A stretch of DNA of 64,000 nt, taken from the NCBI GenBank assembly GCA_021464415.1, contig CM038468.1, forward strand, positions 31,794,969 through 31,858,968, written 5' to 3'. Position numbers and translations under genes: made by a program. The DNA is from Lonicera japonica. Lineage: Eukaryota > Streptophyta > Magnoliopsida > Dipsacales > Caprifoliaceae. Below the pieces are notes generated by a model. The model had not been told where the DNA came from. It did no database searches and was given only the letters and a program-made list of their open reading frames with translations. Below are positions 21,450-32,027 of the stretch, in pieces (the first letter of the stretch is position 1; every line of letters begins with the position of its first letter).

Positions 21450-22700
21450 TTTCAATATATTTCTATACATTGAAGGAGAGGCAAAAACAAATTGTACAAA
21501 CTTAATATGATATATTTTCAAATTAGAATACTATAATTGAAACAAAAACGAAAAATTGTATTTGGATCTAATTTACCCTACCAAACAATCCAGAAATCAG
21601 AAAAGAAATCACATATAAAACACAACTCATGTTTCCTCTGCAATATCATAAGAGATTTTCTAAAAATCACTATTATTATCGTAATATCGAACTAATGTAT
21701 TTTTTTAATATTAAACAATGGCTTGGTCCATATACAGCGAGCAAATGTACGTGTGCATATACTCAGTGCAAACGAGTAATAGGACTAAGTGATACTAAGT
21801 GTTTTGGTGTGTGTATCGCCCTAAATAAAATGCCTACATGATACTTATTTTTAGGAAAAAAGAGAGAAATAAAATGTCTGAATCATCATGTCTTAGCACT
21901 ACAAAAACATGGTAGAATGATGCTAAATATGTCTATGGAGACGTAATTCAATTAATGGTAAAATGCCTATAATATAGGTACACTTTTAAGAGAAAGGAAA
22001 AAACACAACAAAAATTACCGAACTAATAAAATGCCTAACAACGTATATAATTACCGAAACAAACAACAATGTCTACAATTCACTGGCCGATGGTTATATG
22101 AAGGAAAAAAAAATAAGAAGAGGAAAATGAAGATGAAGAAATTTAAACAATCAATTATATGGTAAAACGCCTACAATACATTAGGAGAAAAGGGAAAATA
22201 CAACAAAAATTATCGAATTGATAAAATGCCTAACATATATAATTACCAAAACAAACAAAAATGTCTATAATTCATTGGTTGATGGTTACAGGGAAAAAAT
22301 AAACTAAAACAATCAATTATTGGAAAACTATAATTCGATTTAGGAACTAAAAATATGTTGAGCTTGTGGTTTCCATTCTCGAGCTTCAGCTCACTTTTCT
22401 TATAGGATGACCCAATTTTTTGGAACCTATATCTTTTGATTGCTTTTTGCCTTTTTGTAATAAGACTCTATTTAAAAATTGGTTCGTAATTAAAAAATAA
22501 ATGATTTTTGAGTGTGGAGAAAATATTATAGAAAGTTAGCAAAAAAAAAATATTATTGTTTCAATATGTCCAATAAAAAAAGATCACCATGTAAAAAATA
22601 CATTTTTAGGTTGGAAGAATTATGAATGTGAAGCCAAGACTTGTCTCTAATATTTACAAGATATATGGACGGTTAAGTTGGCATTTCCCATAATCTATTG
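21450..22700. repeat. Segmental direct duplication, copy 2
   Basis: Second copy of the segment at 18,900-21,070, without the hAT insertion. It starts near TACATTGAAGGAGAGGCAAA and runs to about GTTAAGTTGGCATTTCCCA. The open frame at 21,629-21,841 has no family features. Confidence 0.65.
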
Positions 22701-24429
22701 TATATGTTAAAACAAAGCCTCAATTTAATTAACCGCTTGAACTTGTGTCAAACTTTTGTAATTCTTTTTTTACTCTTGTGGTTTTTTTTTTCAAAAGTAT
22801 TATGTCACTTAACCATTAGATAACTTAATATCTTTATTTTATATTTTAATTTGAACTAAATATATTTAAGTAATACATGCATTGCATATGCAAGTAATCT
22901 AATATTATATAATATTAAGTTGTATAAATCTCTTAAATCGTGAGTAAGATAATTCAACTCTTCCTCTAGATATAAGGAACCAACAGACTCAGTGACGTAG
23001 CCAAGAATTGCCGGCCGGGGGTGCTCAATTTTAAGCCGGAGGAGGAACTTGTTCCTATTTTGCTATATTATTTCTTCATTCTAAAATCGGCCCTATAAAT
23101 TCAACATTTATTAAATTAATAAGTAATTGCATATCATAACATTCATATTATTACTATTCGTGTAATGACTGTTATGTTAATAACTAATTGCATATCATAA
23201 CATCCAATTGTTTTATGACCGTATATTTTTTTTTCATACATATATGAACAAATATAAAATTTGGTTAAAGAGAAAAATTCAAACATAACTTGTTCCTATT
23301 TTTTTTATACATATATGAGCGGGGGAGAAGAGAACGGAAAAAGAAAGGGGGGAGAATTTCGGGTTCTCTCTCCTCACTTAAGTGTATTTTAATTCTCCAA
23401 ATGCACCCCCATTTTTATTTTTTACAATTATATACCCTAAACTATAAATTTATGCATATAAGTCCCTATATTTTTTTATTTTTTATTTTTTAAAACAATT
23501 GCCAAAAGCGCGCACTCTCTCGCCACAGTGTGACTACGCCCATGCCAACGGTACGTACTAGTTTATCCAAAACTAATTAATCTTGCTTGTTGAAAAAAAA
23601 TGACCAAGGTAATAGCGGAAATGCACATGTTAACAAAAATAATAACAAAAAATTATAAAATCTTAATTCCTTTGTCCTTTCTATAAAATTTCACCCTCAA
23701 CCCAAAGTCTTGAGTTAAAACTAATGATCAAAAGGATGTGTCATTTATTAAAGTTAGTCCAGATATACCATCTTTGAAACAATTTTCTAATTTTTTTTTT
23801 TTTTTGACTTTTCTATTAACACAGCTATATCACCACCACCAGGTGGGTCCACATGGGACTGAAGGGTGAGCAGGCACCCCTATAATTTTGTATTTTTTTA
23901 ACTTATATATGATGTTAGAATAATTTTATATATTTGCAATGTGCTCGCTATTAAAATATATAATTTAAAGAGAAAAATCTTAAAATATTAAATGATGGTT
24001 TGGTGGTTTGGCAAAAGTATAAATTGAGTTTTTATCAACATTCAATTTAGCGTTTTTAGCTAACATTATTAAAATTAATTATAATTATTATTTTAATTAT
24101 ATCATTAGAGATACTCTTATTCATTTGCTTATTTGCTATATATAATCAAGTAAAGGTGTGCGTTCATTTAGCCCCACCCAAAATTTGTGTTTGAAATTAT
24201 TGGCCAGATGATGCTATTGGGTTACAAAATCATTGGCTATTATTAATGAATAACAGGTTTCTTTTTCTCTATCCCTCCATGTTATTAATTAAGTGCAATA
24301 TTGATGATTTTTGTTGTCCCTGTTTAACTACCAAAATACCCTTGATATGTGCAAAAAAAATAATAATATCTTAATTAGAAATCCAAGCCTATAAACTAAT
24401 AAAAGAACATCTTTATCAGTTGAATAAAC
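22701..24429. other. Gene-free stretch with old repeat debris
   Basis: Near 22,990-23,040 the phrase CAGTGACGTAGCCAAGAATT followed by GGGGGTGCTC resembles the end of a common plant DNA-transposon family, and near 23,527 GACTACGCCC may be its other end. The rest is AT-rich with homopolymers and no coding signal. Confidence 0.35.
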
Positions 24430-24565
24430 ACAATCACATATTTTAAAAATGTTTATCAAGTATAATATTTTACACACATCACATGTGTTCGAATTCCACA
24501 ATCACATATTTTAAAAATGTTTATCAAGTATAATATTTTACACACATCACATGTGTTCGAATTCC
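24430..24565. repeat. Perfect 68-bp tandem duplication
   Basis: 24,430-24,497 and 24,498-24,565 are identical, each starting ACAATCACATATTTT and ending GTGTTCGAATTCC. The identity suggests a very recent event or an assembly artefact. Confidence 0.9.
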
Positions 24566-25567
24566 AGTATCTTATAATCAAAACAAGTTTAAAGGCTTGG
24601 TTTCAATTTAGATCGAGCTCGAGCTTGCTTGCTTGACTTGATTGGTTTGTAAATTTTCTCATAAAATTTGGTGTTGATAATCTTTATGATAAGTAGATTC
24701 ATCTCCACAAAATTTCATTAAGAGAATTTCCAACCAAAAGTGCACCTAGTAAATATTTGATATTTGGTCATTGAAATTTTAGGTAAGTTTCTCTCACGTT
24801 TCTAAATTAAATTTACTAATAAATTTTTCTCCACTTCATAGTTGCATCGGAGATACTCTAAGACTTTGTATTTTCTCATTTAGGCGGTTTTGGGTTCTAA
24901 TAAAGCCTTGGATAGTTCAATTTTTCTCACACGCTTCTTTTCTTTACAATTCTCAATCTCCTTCCTAATAGTTTCTCTCCTCTCCTCTCCTCTCCTCCTA
25001 AGCTTTCATGTTCTGAGAAACATGAGGATGCATATTTACAGTAATACCAAAAGCAAAACATCATTGATGTAATATAGGAAGAATCTAAAAGAGCTACACA
25101 ACATGTATAAACTTTCTTTCTCCTTGGATCAAAGAGTACGCTTTTGCCATCTTCGAATATGTTTGGGAAAATGTTGTCCCAACAAAACTTCTAGTTTTTG
25201 TATTGGCATGATTGAAATGAATGAGTGTAAGTGTAAAGAAGAATGGGGGCTTGCTATAAACTCTCTCTATACATCATCAAACAGACTTCCTATGCAGTAT
25301 TCACAGAGTTCCCAGTCATCCATGTATACTACGCCTCCAAGACAGATCACTTTTTCTTCTGTAGAAAAGAAAAGCCACATCCCTGCAAAAGAAAAACCAA
25401 CAGAGGTCAGTCAAAATACATTCACCCCTTTCAGCATTGAAAACCAAATATTTCTCAGAGAAACACATATGAGCCACCCAACAAACGCCACATGCTCTCA
25501 TTAGCCTTGTAAATAAGTAATACAACGATCCCTATCTATTATATTATAAACGATTACAAAACAACCC
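24566..25567. other. Gene-free stretch; possible 3' region of locus B
   Basis: The part near 24,650-24,740 (AAATTTGGTGTTGATAATC) is a relic of the MITE family at 53,341. A CTCCT microsatellite lies near 24,977-24,998. From about 25,100 to 25,567 the sequence is downstream of the minus-strand stop at 25,568 and may be 3' untranslated sequence. Open frames on both strands there look like chance. Confidence 0.35.
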
Positions 25568-25744
25568 CTATCTATTAATGCTAGAAGTGGTGGTAGTAGT
25601 AGTTAGCACCTTTAGAATTTCTTTTCCACGTCGTCGCTCCAGAGCAGCATCTGTGGAAGAAGGCTCGGCTTCATGTGTTCTTCCGAGTGTGGGACTCGAC
25701 CTTCCACGTTGTCTGAAGTATCCAGATATCCAACCACCAGTGTG
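25568..25744 (-). CDS. Locus B candidate last exon, Arg/Gly-rich tail
   Basis: On the minus strand TTTGGCAG is followed at 25,744 by a phase-0 open exon of 58 codons that ends with TAG at 25,568. It begins HTGGWISGYFRQRGRSSPTL, continues with a Glu/Ser/Arg-rich part and ends with a Thr/Ser run. The strong acceptor and phase 0 fit the end of the exon at 26,340. However, the exon at 25,992-26,264 lies between and has its own stop, so the two may be alternative last exons, or one may belong to a different transcript. The GGWxSGYF segment suggests a folded peptide, but I do not recognise the family. No paralogous copy of this exon was found elsewhere in the window. Confidence 0.42.
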   Translation of the reverse strand, partial: HTGGWISGYFRQRGRSSPTLGRTHEAEPSSTDAALERRRGKEILKVLTTTTTTSSINR

Positions 25745-25991
25745 CTGCCAAATGAGAACACAAAGTTAAAGCAGATGTGCGTATCTGTGAGTCAGAGAGA
25801 GAAAGAGAGAGTAGTAACAGACTGCATATCTAGGACAATTATCTCTACTTGGGGTAGTGAACAATATTATTCCTGATTGAGTTTTCCATTTTTAGAACAT
25901 CATTACATGGGCCCAATAGGCAGCTTAATAGCTTGAATTGTTTTATAGTATTTACATGTGCCAACAGTTTCACTGGGATTTAAAGATAGAA

Positions 25992-26264
25992 CTAGACAGC
26001 GGGAGAGAGAATCACAGTTCTAAGTGGGGATTTGGGGTTGGCAATTAGGGAATCGAGGGCCATGACTTGGGTCCGGAGAAGGTTAACTTTATCAGCTAAG
26101 GCCAAATTTGTCGAGAAAAGTCTTCGAGGCTCAATGGTATTAGTCATCCCCGATCTGTTTAATTCCTCTACTACGTTAGGAAATGTTGATGCTTGCCGCA
26201 CGAATAAGAAGCCAAGTAAATAAAAAGTACTGCAATACATATTATGTGAACTAAAAAATAACAT
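25992..26264 (-). CDS. Locus B coiled-coil terminal exon candidate
   Basis: Open on the minus strand and ending in TAG at 25,992. The C-terminal part, ADKVNLLRTQVMALDSLI, aligns with the terminal exon of locus A (DKLRSQVDILKFKIDDL), followed in both by a Pro/Arg/Ser tail. The acceptor is unclear. Matching the length of the locus A exon would put the start near 26,170 (EELNRSGMTN). TGTATTGCAG near 26,228 and TTTTTTAG near 26,247 are stronger sites, but they give a phase that does not fit the upstream exon. The only part I trust is about 25,992-26,170. The product would be a short coiled coil. If no acceptor works, this copy is broken. Confidence 0.42.
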   Translation of the reverse strand: MLFFSSHNMYCSTFYLLGFLFVRQASTFPNVVEELNRSGMTNTIEPRRLFSTNLALADKVNLLRTQVMALDSLIANPKSPLRTVILSPAV

Positions 26265-26339
26265 TAGTAGATCCCTTTGTTGCCAACATCTTATATTAAA
26301 AAAAGGGCATATAGCAAAGTAATTTTAGAAAAATGTCAC

Positions 26340-26596
26340 CTCGTGGCATATTGTTGTCTTGGATAGGTCAAGGGCTTGGAAAATGAGGCCATTGACTTCT
26401 GCTAGGAGGTCGCCAATTTTGTCATACAGCATCAGTTGATCGGATAAAATTTCATTAATTGACTTCAGGGTCCCCACACAATCCTCCTCCAGATTCTGCT
26501 CGGACGTGGAGAAGTCAATTGACAGTGTATATATATATCCCTTACTGGAGTTTCGGGTGCAGCTGGAGCTGCTGGAAAGCCAGAATACCGTTGATT
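26340..26596 (-). CDS. Locus B exon(s) with Pro/Ala start and helical core
   Basis: Starts at 26,596 after TTTCTTGTAG and ends at 26,340 before GTGACA. Read in phase 0 from the acceptor it gives NQRYSGFPAAPAAPETP and meets the donor-like GTAAGG at 26,545. A second reading begins after GAGCAG (26,495) in phase 0 and gives NLEEDCVGTLKSINEILSDQ and a further helical stretch ending TTICHE. Joining the two needs an intron of only 50 nt, shorter than usual plant introns. Alternatively the whole segment is one exon in the second frame, which is open throughout but starts in a different phase. The leucine- and isoleucine-rich heptads of the second part suggest a helical or coiled-coil domain. Confidence 0.5.
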
Positions 26597-26718
26597 CTAC
26601 AAGAAAATAAGCTAATTTAGATGATAATAATATATATATATAAACATGTTATAAAGATATATATAAACATGTTATAAAGTAGCTTTTTGTTGATATGAGA
26701 AGAAAAACTAATACGTAC

Positions 26719-26799
26719 CAGTTTTGATTCTACACCACCCACTCGAACTTTATCATTGGTCACTCGCGGTTTATCTTGCTCAGAACTTGAGCCTTCTTC
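26719..26799 (-). CDS. Locus B exon, acidic linker
   Basis: An 81-base exon between TTATTGCAG and GTACGTAT, phase 0 at both ends, encoding 27 residues: EEGSSSEQDKPRVTNDKVRV followed by a GG-containing end. It is the counterpart of the 87-base exon at 2257-2343 in locus A. Donor and acceptor are both good. The content is hydrophilic and probably disordered. Confidence 0.55.
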
Positions 26800-26956
26800 C
26801 TGCAATAATGAGCCACCTCAAAACATCAGTGCGCATTCCAACAAAACTTCTATATACTCTTTTTACTTTTAATCTCTCATTAAAACTCATAATATAAGCA
26901 AAAAAAAAAAAAAAAGAGAACAATGAAAACATCCAAAAAGAAAAGGGGTATTGTTC

Positions 26957-27079
26957 CTGAGTGGCTTGATTCTTCTTCCAAACTGCCTGCATCCTATGTC
27001 TTTCTTCATCAGTAATGTTTTCTTCCATCTCTCTTTGACCTTTCCAATCATCAGGTCTTGGAACAACTGAAGTAGTTTT
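26957..27079 (-). CDS. Locus B exon with non-canonical donor
   Basis: Starts after TTGAAACAG at 27,079 and is open in phase 0 for 41 codons: KTTSVVPRPDDWKGQREMEE, then a charged helical part ending in KKNQATQ. The natural end by phase and by the next exon is CAG at 26,957, but the following bases are GAACAA instead of GT. So this intron would be GA-AG, or the donor carries a T-to-A change and the copy is not spliced correctly. The next GT sites do not give a sensible exon. The mix of Trp, Pro and charged residues looks like true protein sequence. The family was not recognised. Confidence 0.5.
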
Positions 27080-27176
27080 CTGTTTCAACAACAAATACAA
27101 GTTAGTAACTAGTAACCGTACTCTGCTTTGACCCCGCATGTTTTTTTTAAAGAAATGAGAGGAGATCCCAACTTAC

Positions 27177-27224
27177 ACCACTCCGAGCTGGTGCAGGCTC
27201 AGGCTCAGAGTCCGACGATGCTTC
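27177..27224 (-). CDS. Locus B small exon, 16 codons
   Basis: A 48-base exon between TTCTTGCAG and GTAAGT, both near consensus, phase 0 at both ends. It encodes EASSDSEPEPAPARSG. Its start (Glu, acidic Ser) resembles the other acidic exons of the family. The upstream start exon of locus B was not found with confidence; a candidate at 35,944 has another phase. Confidence 0.5.
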
Positions 27225-27499
27225 CTGCAAGAACAAAGAGCCATTTATTAAGAAAAAACCATAAAAATGCGTAGCATACAAAAGATGAAACAGAGATTTG
27301 AAGAAAAGCTGATAGGTTACTAAAGAAAACTCTTTCGTGCTGAAATTGTTCTTATTCTATTAATTATTCATATGATAGCCTCAATTCCCAAAATCAATAC
27401 CTGCATGGAAATGATCCTAAATTCCTAATAATGCAACTCTTAATGAAAATAATTAGATCCTTTAAAAAACACTGCAATACAACTACGCATACTCAAACA

Positions 27500-28115
27500 C
27501 GCCCTAAAGGTTTTCTGGTTTTTTGTTAAGCACTACCTGTTGCACTATAAAAAATTATAACAATACAGAAACGTTTCTTTCTAAACCCAATCCAGAAATA
27601 AGAAGAAACAGAAATTAGTTTAAAAAAATCCAGATTAACAACCAAGAACCCTGATTCTAACTATACTAATGAATATAAAGAGTGGGGTGAAACCTAATAC
27701 ATTAAATCAACTCAAAAGAAACAGAAATTACTTCCAAAAATGCAAGCAAACAAAATCATTATGAAAACGGTATCTAAATCCAGAAGAAAGAGGGATATAC
27801 ATACACGCGTATTAGCATTGGAGCAGATTGTAGAATAAGTGAAGAATACCAACTAATATATATATATAAACTTGTCAACCCTAAGTGAAAAAATACAGAA
27901 TGTTTCTGGAACTTTCTAAGCTCCATGAAAACATTAAGAAGGAGAAATTGTTTCAATACAATCAATATTATTGATAACCAAGAACCCTAATTCTAAGTAC
28001 ATCACTGACTATAAACAGTGAAAGGGAATGAAAACCTAAGAGATTAAATCAACTCACAAGTAACACCAAACACAAACTTCCAGTCTATCTATATACATGG
28101 GCATTCGATTTTTGT
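27500..28115 (-). repeat. Second locus module, copy 1
   Basis: Holds the phrases AACCAAGAACCCTAATTCTAA, ATTAAATCAACTCA, CACAAACTTCCAG and TCTATCTATATACATGGGC. These recur near 28,960-29,100, 35,580-35,900, 38,150-38,290, 56,310-56,640 and (the last part) 63,950-64,000. It appears to be intron or 5' flanking sequence of the duplicated locus. Confidence 0.45.
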
Positions 28116-28399
28116 GCGAAATGGGTGTTTTATAGAGGGAGACACATAAACGATTGAGAGTTGTTTAGCAGATTGTGTTTTTTAGTTTCAGTTAGAAGTG
28201 TTGTTTGATGATCCATACAAGAAGCATAGAATTTGATGAGCCGTGTCAAAGTAGTCCAGTACATGTTCTCATTATAGGCTTACAGCATATACTATTAACC
28301 TAGCACCTTCTTGAGTGCACACACAAACCAAACAGATAATCAATAGTTTTCCTTTCTTCTTTTGTGCGAGACTTGTTTTCCCGTATTAGTGCACAACTC

Positions 28400-28860
28400 T
28401 ATCACCATCCAGAAGAATGAACAAACAAAACTCTTGTCCTTTTGAACTGTGCAAGTCTGAATGCATTTCAAATTGTGAGAACATATTGGTACATTCAATC
28501 ATTTTGCAGTCCAGGGCAATTAAAAACATTGAGGGTGCTTTGGGTCACACTTGTATTCCACTGGGGCAAAGATACAAATTTTCACCTTTTTGGGAGTTTG
28601 ATTGCATAAATGTTCTAAGGGATCAATTTCCAATTATGGCCTACAAAGTACTTTTTACAGCAATGTTTTCTCTTTTCCATTGACTCGAAAACCGAGTTGT
28701 AATGGAAAACAATTCCTCAGAAATTCAATGCAATCAAACACTACTACAGCCCAATGTGGAATTGTGGGCATTTCCCAGTGGGAATAAGTATAAAATGCTT
28801 TGGTACATTCAATGCAGATCTGCAGAGTCTGAGGAAAGACAAGTAATAATAAACATATCA
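28400..28860 (-). repeat. Locus intron module, copy 3
   Basis: Carries GAACTGTGCAAG, CATTTCAAATTGTGAGAACA, GGGTCACACTTGTATTCC and GTTTGATTGCATAAATG. It is shorter than copies 1, 2 and 4 and lacks a clear end block. Confidence 0.45.
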
Positions 28861-29280
28861 ATCCCAATTCTAACCGTATAAAAAATTACATAAATGTCTC
28901 TGATTTTCTAAAACAAATCGAAACATTAAGAAACATAAACTATCTCAAAAACAATCAAATACTAACACCATAACACCCAAGCATCCTAAATCTAACTATA
29001 CTAATACTAGTTAATACAACAGTAAAAAAGGGGGGAAAACTTAAACACACTAAATCAACTAGAAGAAATAACCTTAAAAATAGTCAAATACTACTGACAT
29101 TCTTGATCAATGAAATGAACATAATAAACACACATTATGAAAATGGAAAAACAGAAATTACTTATTAACTCCAAAACTGATACCCATTCATGTTTGCAAT
29201 TGAATAGACAGATATTCCAAAGACAAGAAAGCATGAAAAAAAGAAGCAAATCCTTATTGAAAATTGTTGATTCCAAGTAG
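28861..29280 (-). repeat. Second locus module, copy 2 (partial)
   Basis: CACCCAAGCATCCTAAATCT with ACTATACTAATACTAG and CACACTAAATCAACTAGAAG match the module at 27.5-28.1 kb in order, with more divergence. Confidence 0.4.
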
Positions 29281-29379
29281 GAAATAGATGATGTTTTTTT
29301 TAGTCCCCCCTTTTCTAAGAGATAAAATGCATATCAACTGCGTATTTATGGTTCCCCAAAGAATTGACATGAAATCAGC

Positions 29380-30039
29380 AACCAAAAATCCTACTCACCG
29401 GATGATCATTTGTGCTTTCTCAAACTGTGCAAACCTCAATGCACATCAATTGAATAGCGTATTGGCACATACAATCCCTTGGCAGCAATTTAAAACATCT
29501 AGCACAATTTCCTTCGATTCCAAAGAAAGACATTAAGGGCATGTTTGGATTACACTTGTTTTTTGTGGAATATGCCCTGGACTCCATATATTTCATCTCT
29601 TGCGGTGTTTGATTACATTAATTGAATAATAAAAAAAAAAAAACTCTACCCTAAGTTTTTGTTTTCTGCTAAGAAACAACATCAAGGAACTCAATTCCAT
29701 CCCCTATAAACCCAAACCATGTGAATCCGGAAAATGGGGATAAATTAGGGTGTGTTTGATTGGTTAACATGATAAAGAATTGGATTCCTTAGAATTGTTT
29801 TATTAATTCAACTGAAAAGAAAATGATTAGGTCCTTTAACAGCTATTGCAATCAAACACCACTAAAGATGGAAAATAAGGGATCAGGGGCATTTCCCTCA
29901 TGGAAAAGAAATACAACTAAACATACTCTTAGAGCTTTATAAAGATGTAGACAACTCTTTGGTAGTGTTTGTAGGTGTGAAGTCAGTGCGCATGTAACAA
30001 CATATTTAACTACCTGAAAACGTCGAAAGCATTTGATAA
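29380..30039 (-). repeat. Locus intron module, copy 4, with complete Tourist-like MITE
   Basis: The clearest copy. A MITE-like core runs from about 29,536 (GGGCATGTTTGGATTACAC) to about 29,931, whose reverse complement reads GAGTATGTTTAGTTGTA, with TAA and TTA at the borders, suggesting a PIF/Harbinger-type insertion that predates the duplications. The end block TAGTGTTTGTAGGTGTGAAG follows near 29,962. The module is cut at 30,039 by the LINE and resumes at 35,559. Confidence 0.55.
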
Positions 30040-30194
30040 TCTCTCTAATCTCTCTCCTCTCAAATTTTATAACATCTTAAGCTTTTGAGTTTCCGGCATC
30101 AATGTTGAATATCCCGGCAATTTCAGAACAACCACAGGTCAACAATCACAATACCCAACAGTCCAACCTTGCACATCCCTCCCCACAGTAAGTA

Positions 30195-32027
30195 ATGGCA
30201 GAAAACAATTCTCCTGCAAAATTTCAGCAGGTTTCTAGTGCCACAATATCTCCCACACCACAACTCAATCAACCTCCATTGAACGAAATCACTCATCTCC
30301 TTACTTTACAAGCTCAAAACCAACACAAGATAATGGCAGAGCAAGCACAGCAGCAACAACTGCTCTTTCATTTGCTGTCAAAGCTTCCATCAATGGAATC
30401 CATCCCTCAACAAACACCAACTCCAGTCACAGTTCAAAACAGCTTACTTTCCATAGACTTGGCCAAAAATGGTGTTCATCCCACAGTTTTGGAGAGTAAT
30501 GGTGCAACTTCAATCACACAAGAAAATAGCGATAGTATACTGCAAGCACAGGCAGTTGACAAAGGAGAAAATGAGTTTGCTATCATTCCCATCTCAAATC
30601 TTCCTCTTGAGGAAAGTTCTGTTGAAAAACAAGCAAAAAAGGCATACTCAAATGTTCTTGATGCAGGCCTAAGAAAAGTGTTACAGCAGCAAATAGCAAC
30701 AATCAACAATGTTATTTTGGTTGATGAAGAAGTGCAGAAGAAATGTGGTGATATTTTCCCCTCTGTCGCTGGACATTGTACTTTTAATGGCGCTCCGGTG
30801 GTTAGCAGCAGCACAGTACCAGTGGTGGGGTTGCAAGAGGTTGAGGATGACTTGATTGCTGAACCTCATAATCTTTTTCCCACTAGACAAAGCAATGGTC
30901 TAGTCACAGTCAGCAATTCTGAGGCAGATTGGATTGGCAGCTTTCCCAATGCAACAGTGACAGCTTCTCAAGCAACTGGGACAGTTTCTAATGCAACAGT
31001 ACCTATCTTTCAAGCTGAAAAAGTTCCTGCAAAAGCAGCAAAACCCACTTATGCAAGTCTTCTTCAACCTACTACACAACCTCGAGACACACAAGTTATA
31101 CAACAACTCCCATCCCCTCACAAAGTGGGAGGATTGCCAGCTGTCAGATTAAATGAGGAGGCTTATCAGGCAGCTCTCTCTAAATGCAAGCATAATTTGA
31201 TGGGCAGACTTATCATTAACAGAGGTAAAAATCCTATTAAATCCATGGACCTTCATGCCGCTCTTTCTGATGTATGGAAAACCAAGTACAACTGGAATTT
31301 AACTCCTATGGGAAAAGGATTTTACACTATTCACTTCACAGATATTTTAGACATGCAAAAAATTTGGCACTTTGGTCAAACTAACCTTAATATTGGTATG
31401 TTCAAAGTTTCAAAGTGGGTGCCTGACTTTATACCAAGCAGGCAAAAACAAACCTCTGCTCACGTGTGGGCAAGATTGCATGAAGTGCCATATGAATACC
31501 TTGACTATGAGTTGTTAATGTCAATGGGCAATATTATTGGTCATCCTCTAGATGTGGATCCTCTCACATTGAAAAAATCTTATGGCCACTATGCTAGAGT
31601 TTTAATTGATGTGGATCCCAAAGCCCCTTTACCTCCCAGAATTTTGGTTGAAAGGAGAGACTATAGCTTCGAGCTAGAAGTCACATATGAACATTTACCA
31701 AGCTTTTGCTCTCATTGCTCATCGATTGGGCATTTAGTGACAGAATGCAGAATTTTGAAAAGGGCACAACAACATCATGCTTCATCTTTGAATCAAGAGT
31801 TTGTTAGAGGGAAAGCTGTCAAAAGAAAAGCTACAATCATTAAGAACAATATCATTACAGGGCATGATACCACTAAGGTAAATAGAGGTGAAACTCCCAA
31901 TGAAATTGCTCAAGAAAATGGTGGCATTTCTCATAACCCAGCTTCTTCATCACATGAGCAAATCAACAATGAACAAAACGAAATTGGCAGTCTTTGCTCT
32001 GGATCCTGCTTCTGCTCCTGGTCCTGA
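30195..32027 (+). pseudogene. LINE ORF1 (gag-like, zinc knuckle), 3' end altered
   Basis: 610 codons. Residues 1-320 are Gln/Ser/Pro-rich and low in complexity. Residues about 325-460 form the DUF4283-type domain of plant LINE ORF1 proteins (for example WARLHEVPYEYLDYELLMSM), thought to bind RNA. A CCHC knuckle (CSHCSSIGHLVTEC) lies at about residues 505-518. After about residue 595 the frame runs into sequence that in another frame codes for reverse transcriptase, giving an artificial tail (CSGSCFCSWS), the mark of the internal deletion. The intact N-terminal part shows no stop. It is a transposon protein, not a host gene. Confidence 0.85.

Noticed and set aside
30195..32027. 610-codon frame as a host gene
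   Set aside because: DUF4283-type domain plus CCHC knuckle, followed by LINE reverse transcriptase, a 3' hairpin and a poly(A) tail: it is LINE ORF1.
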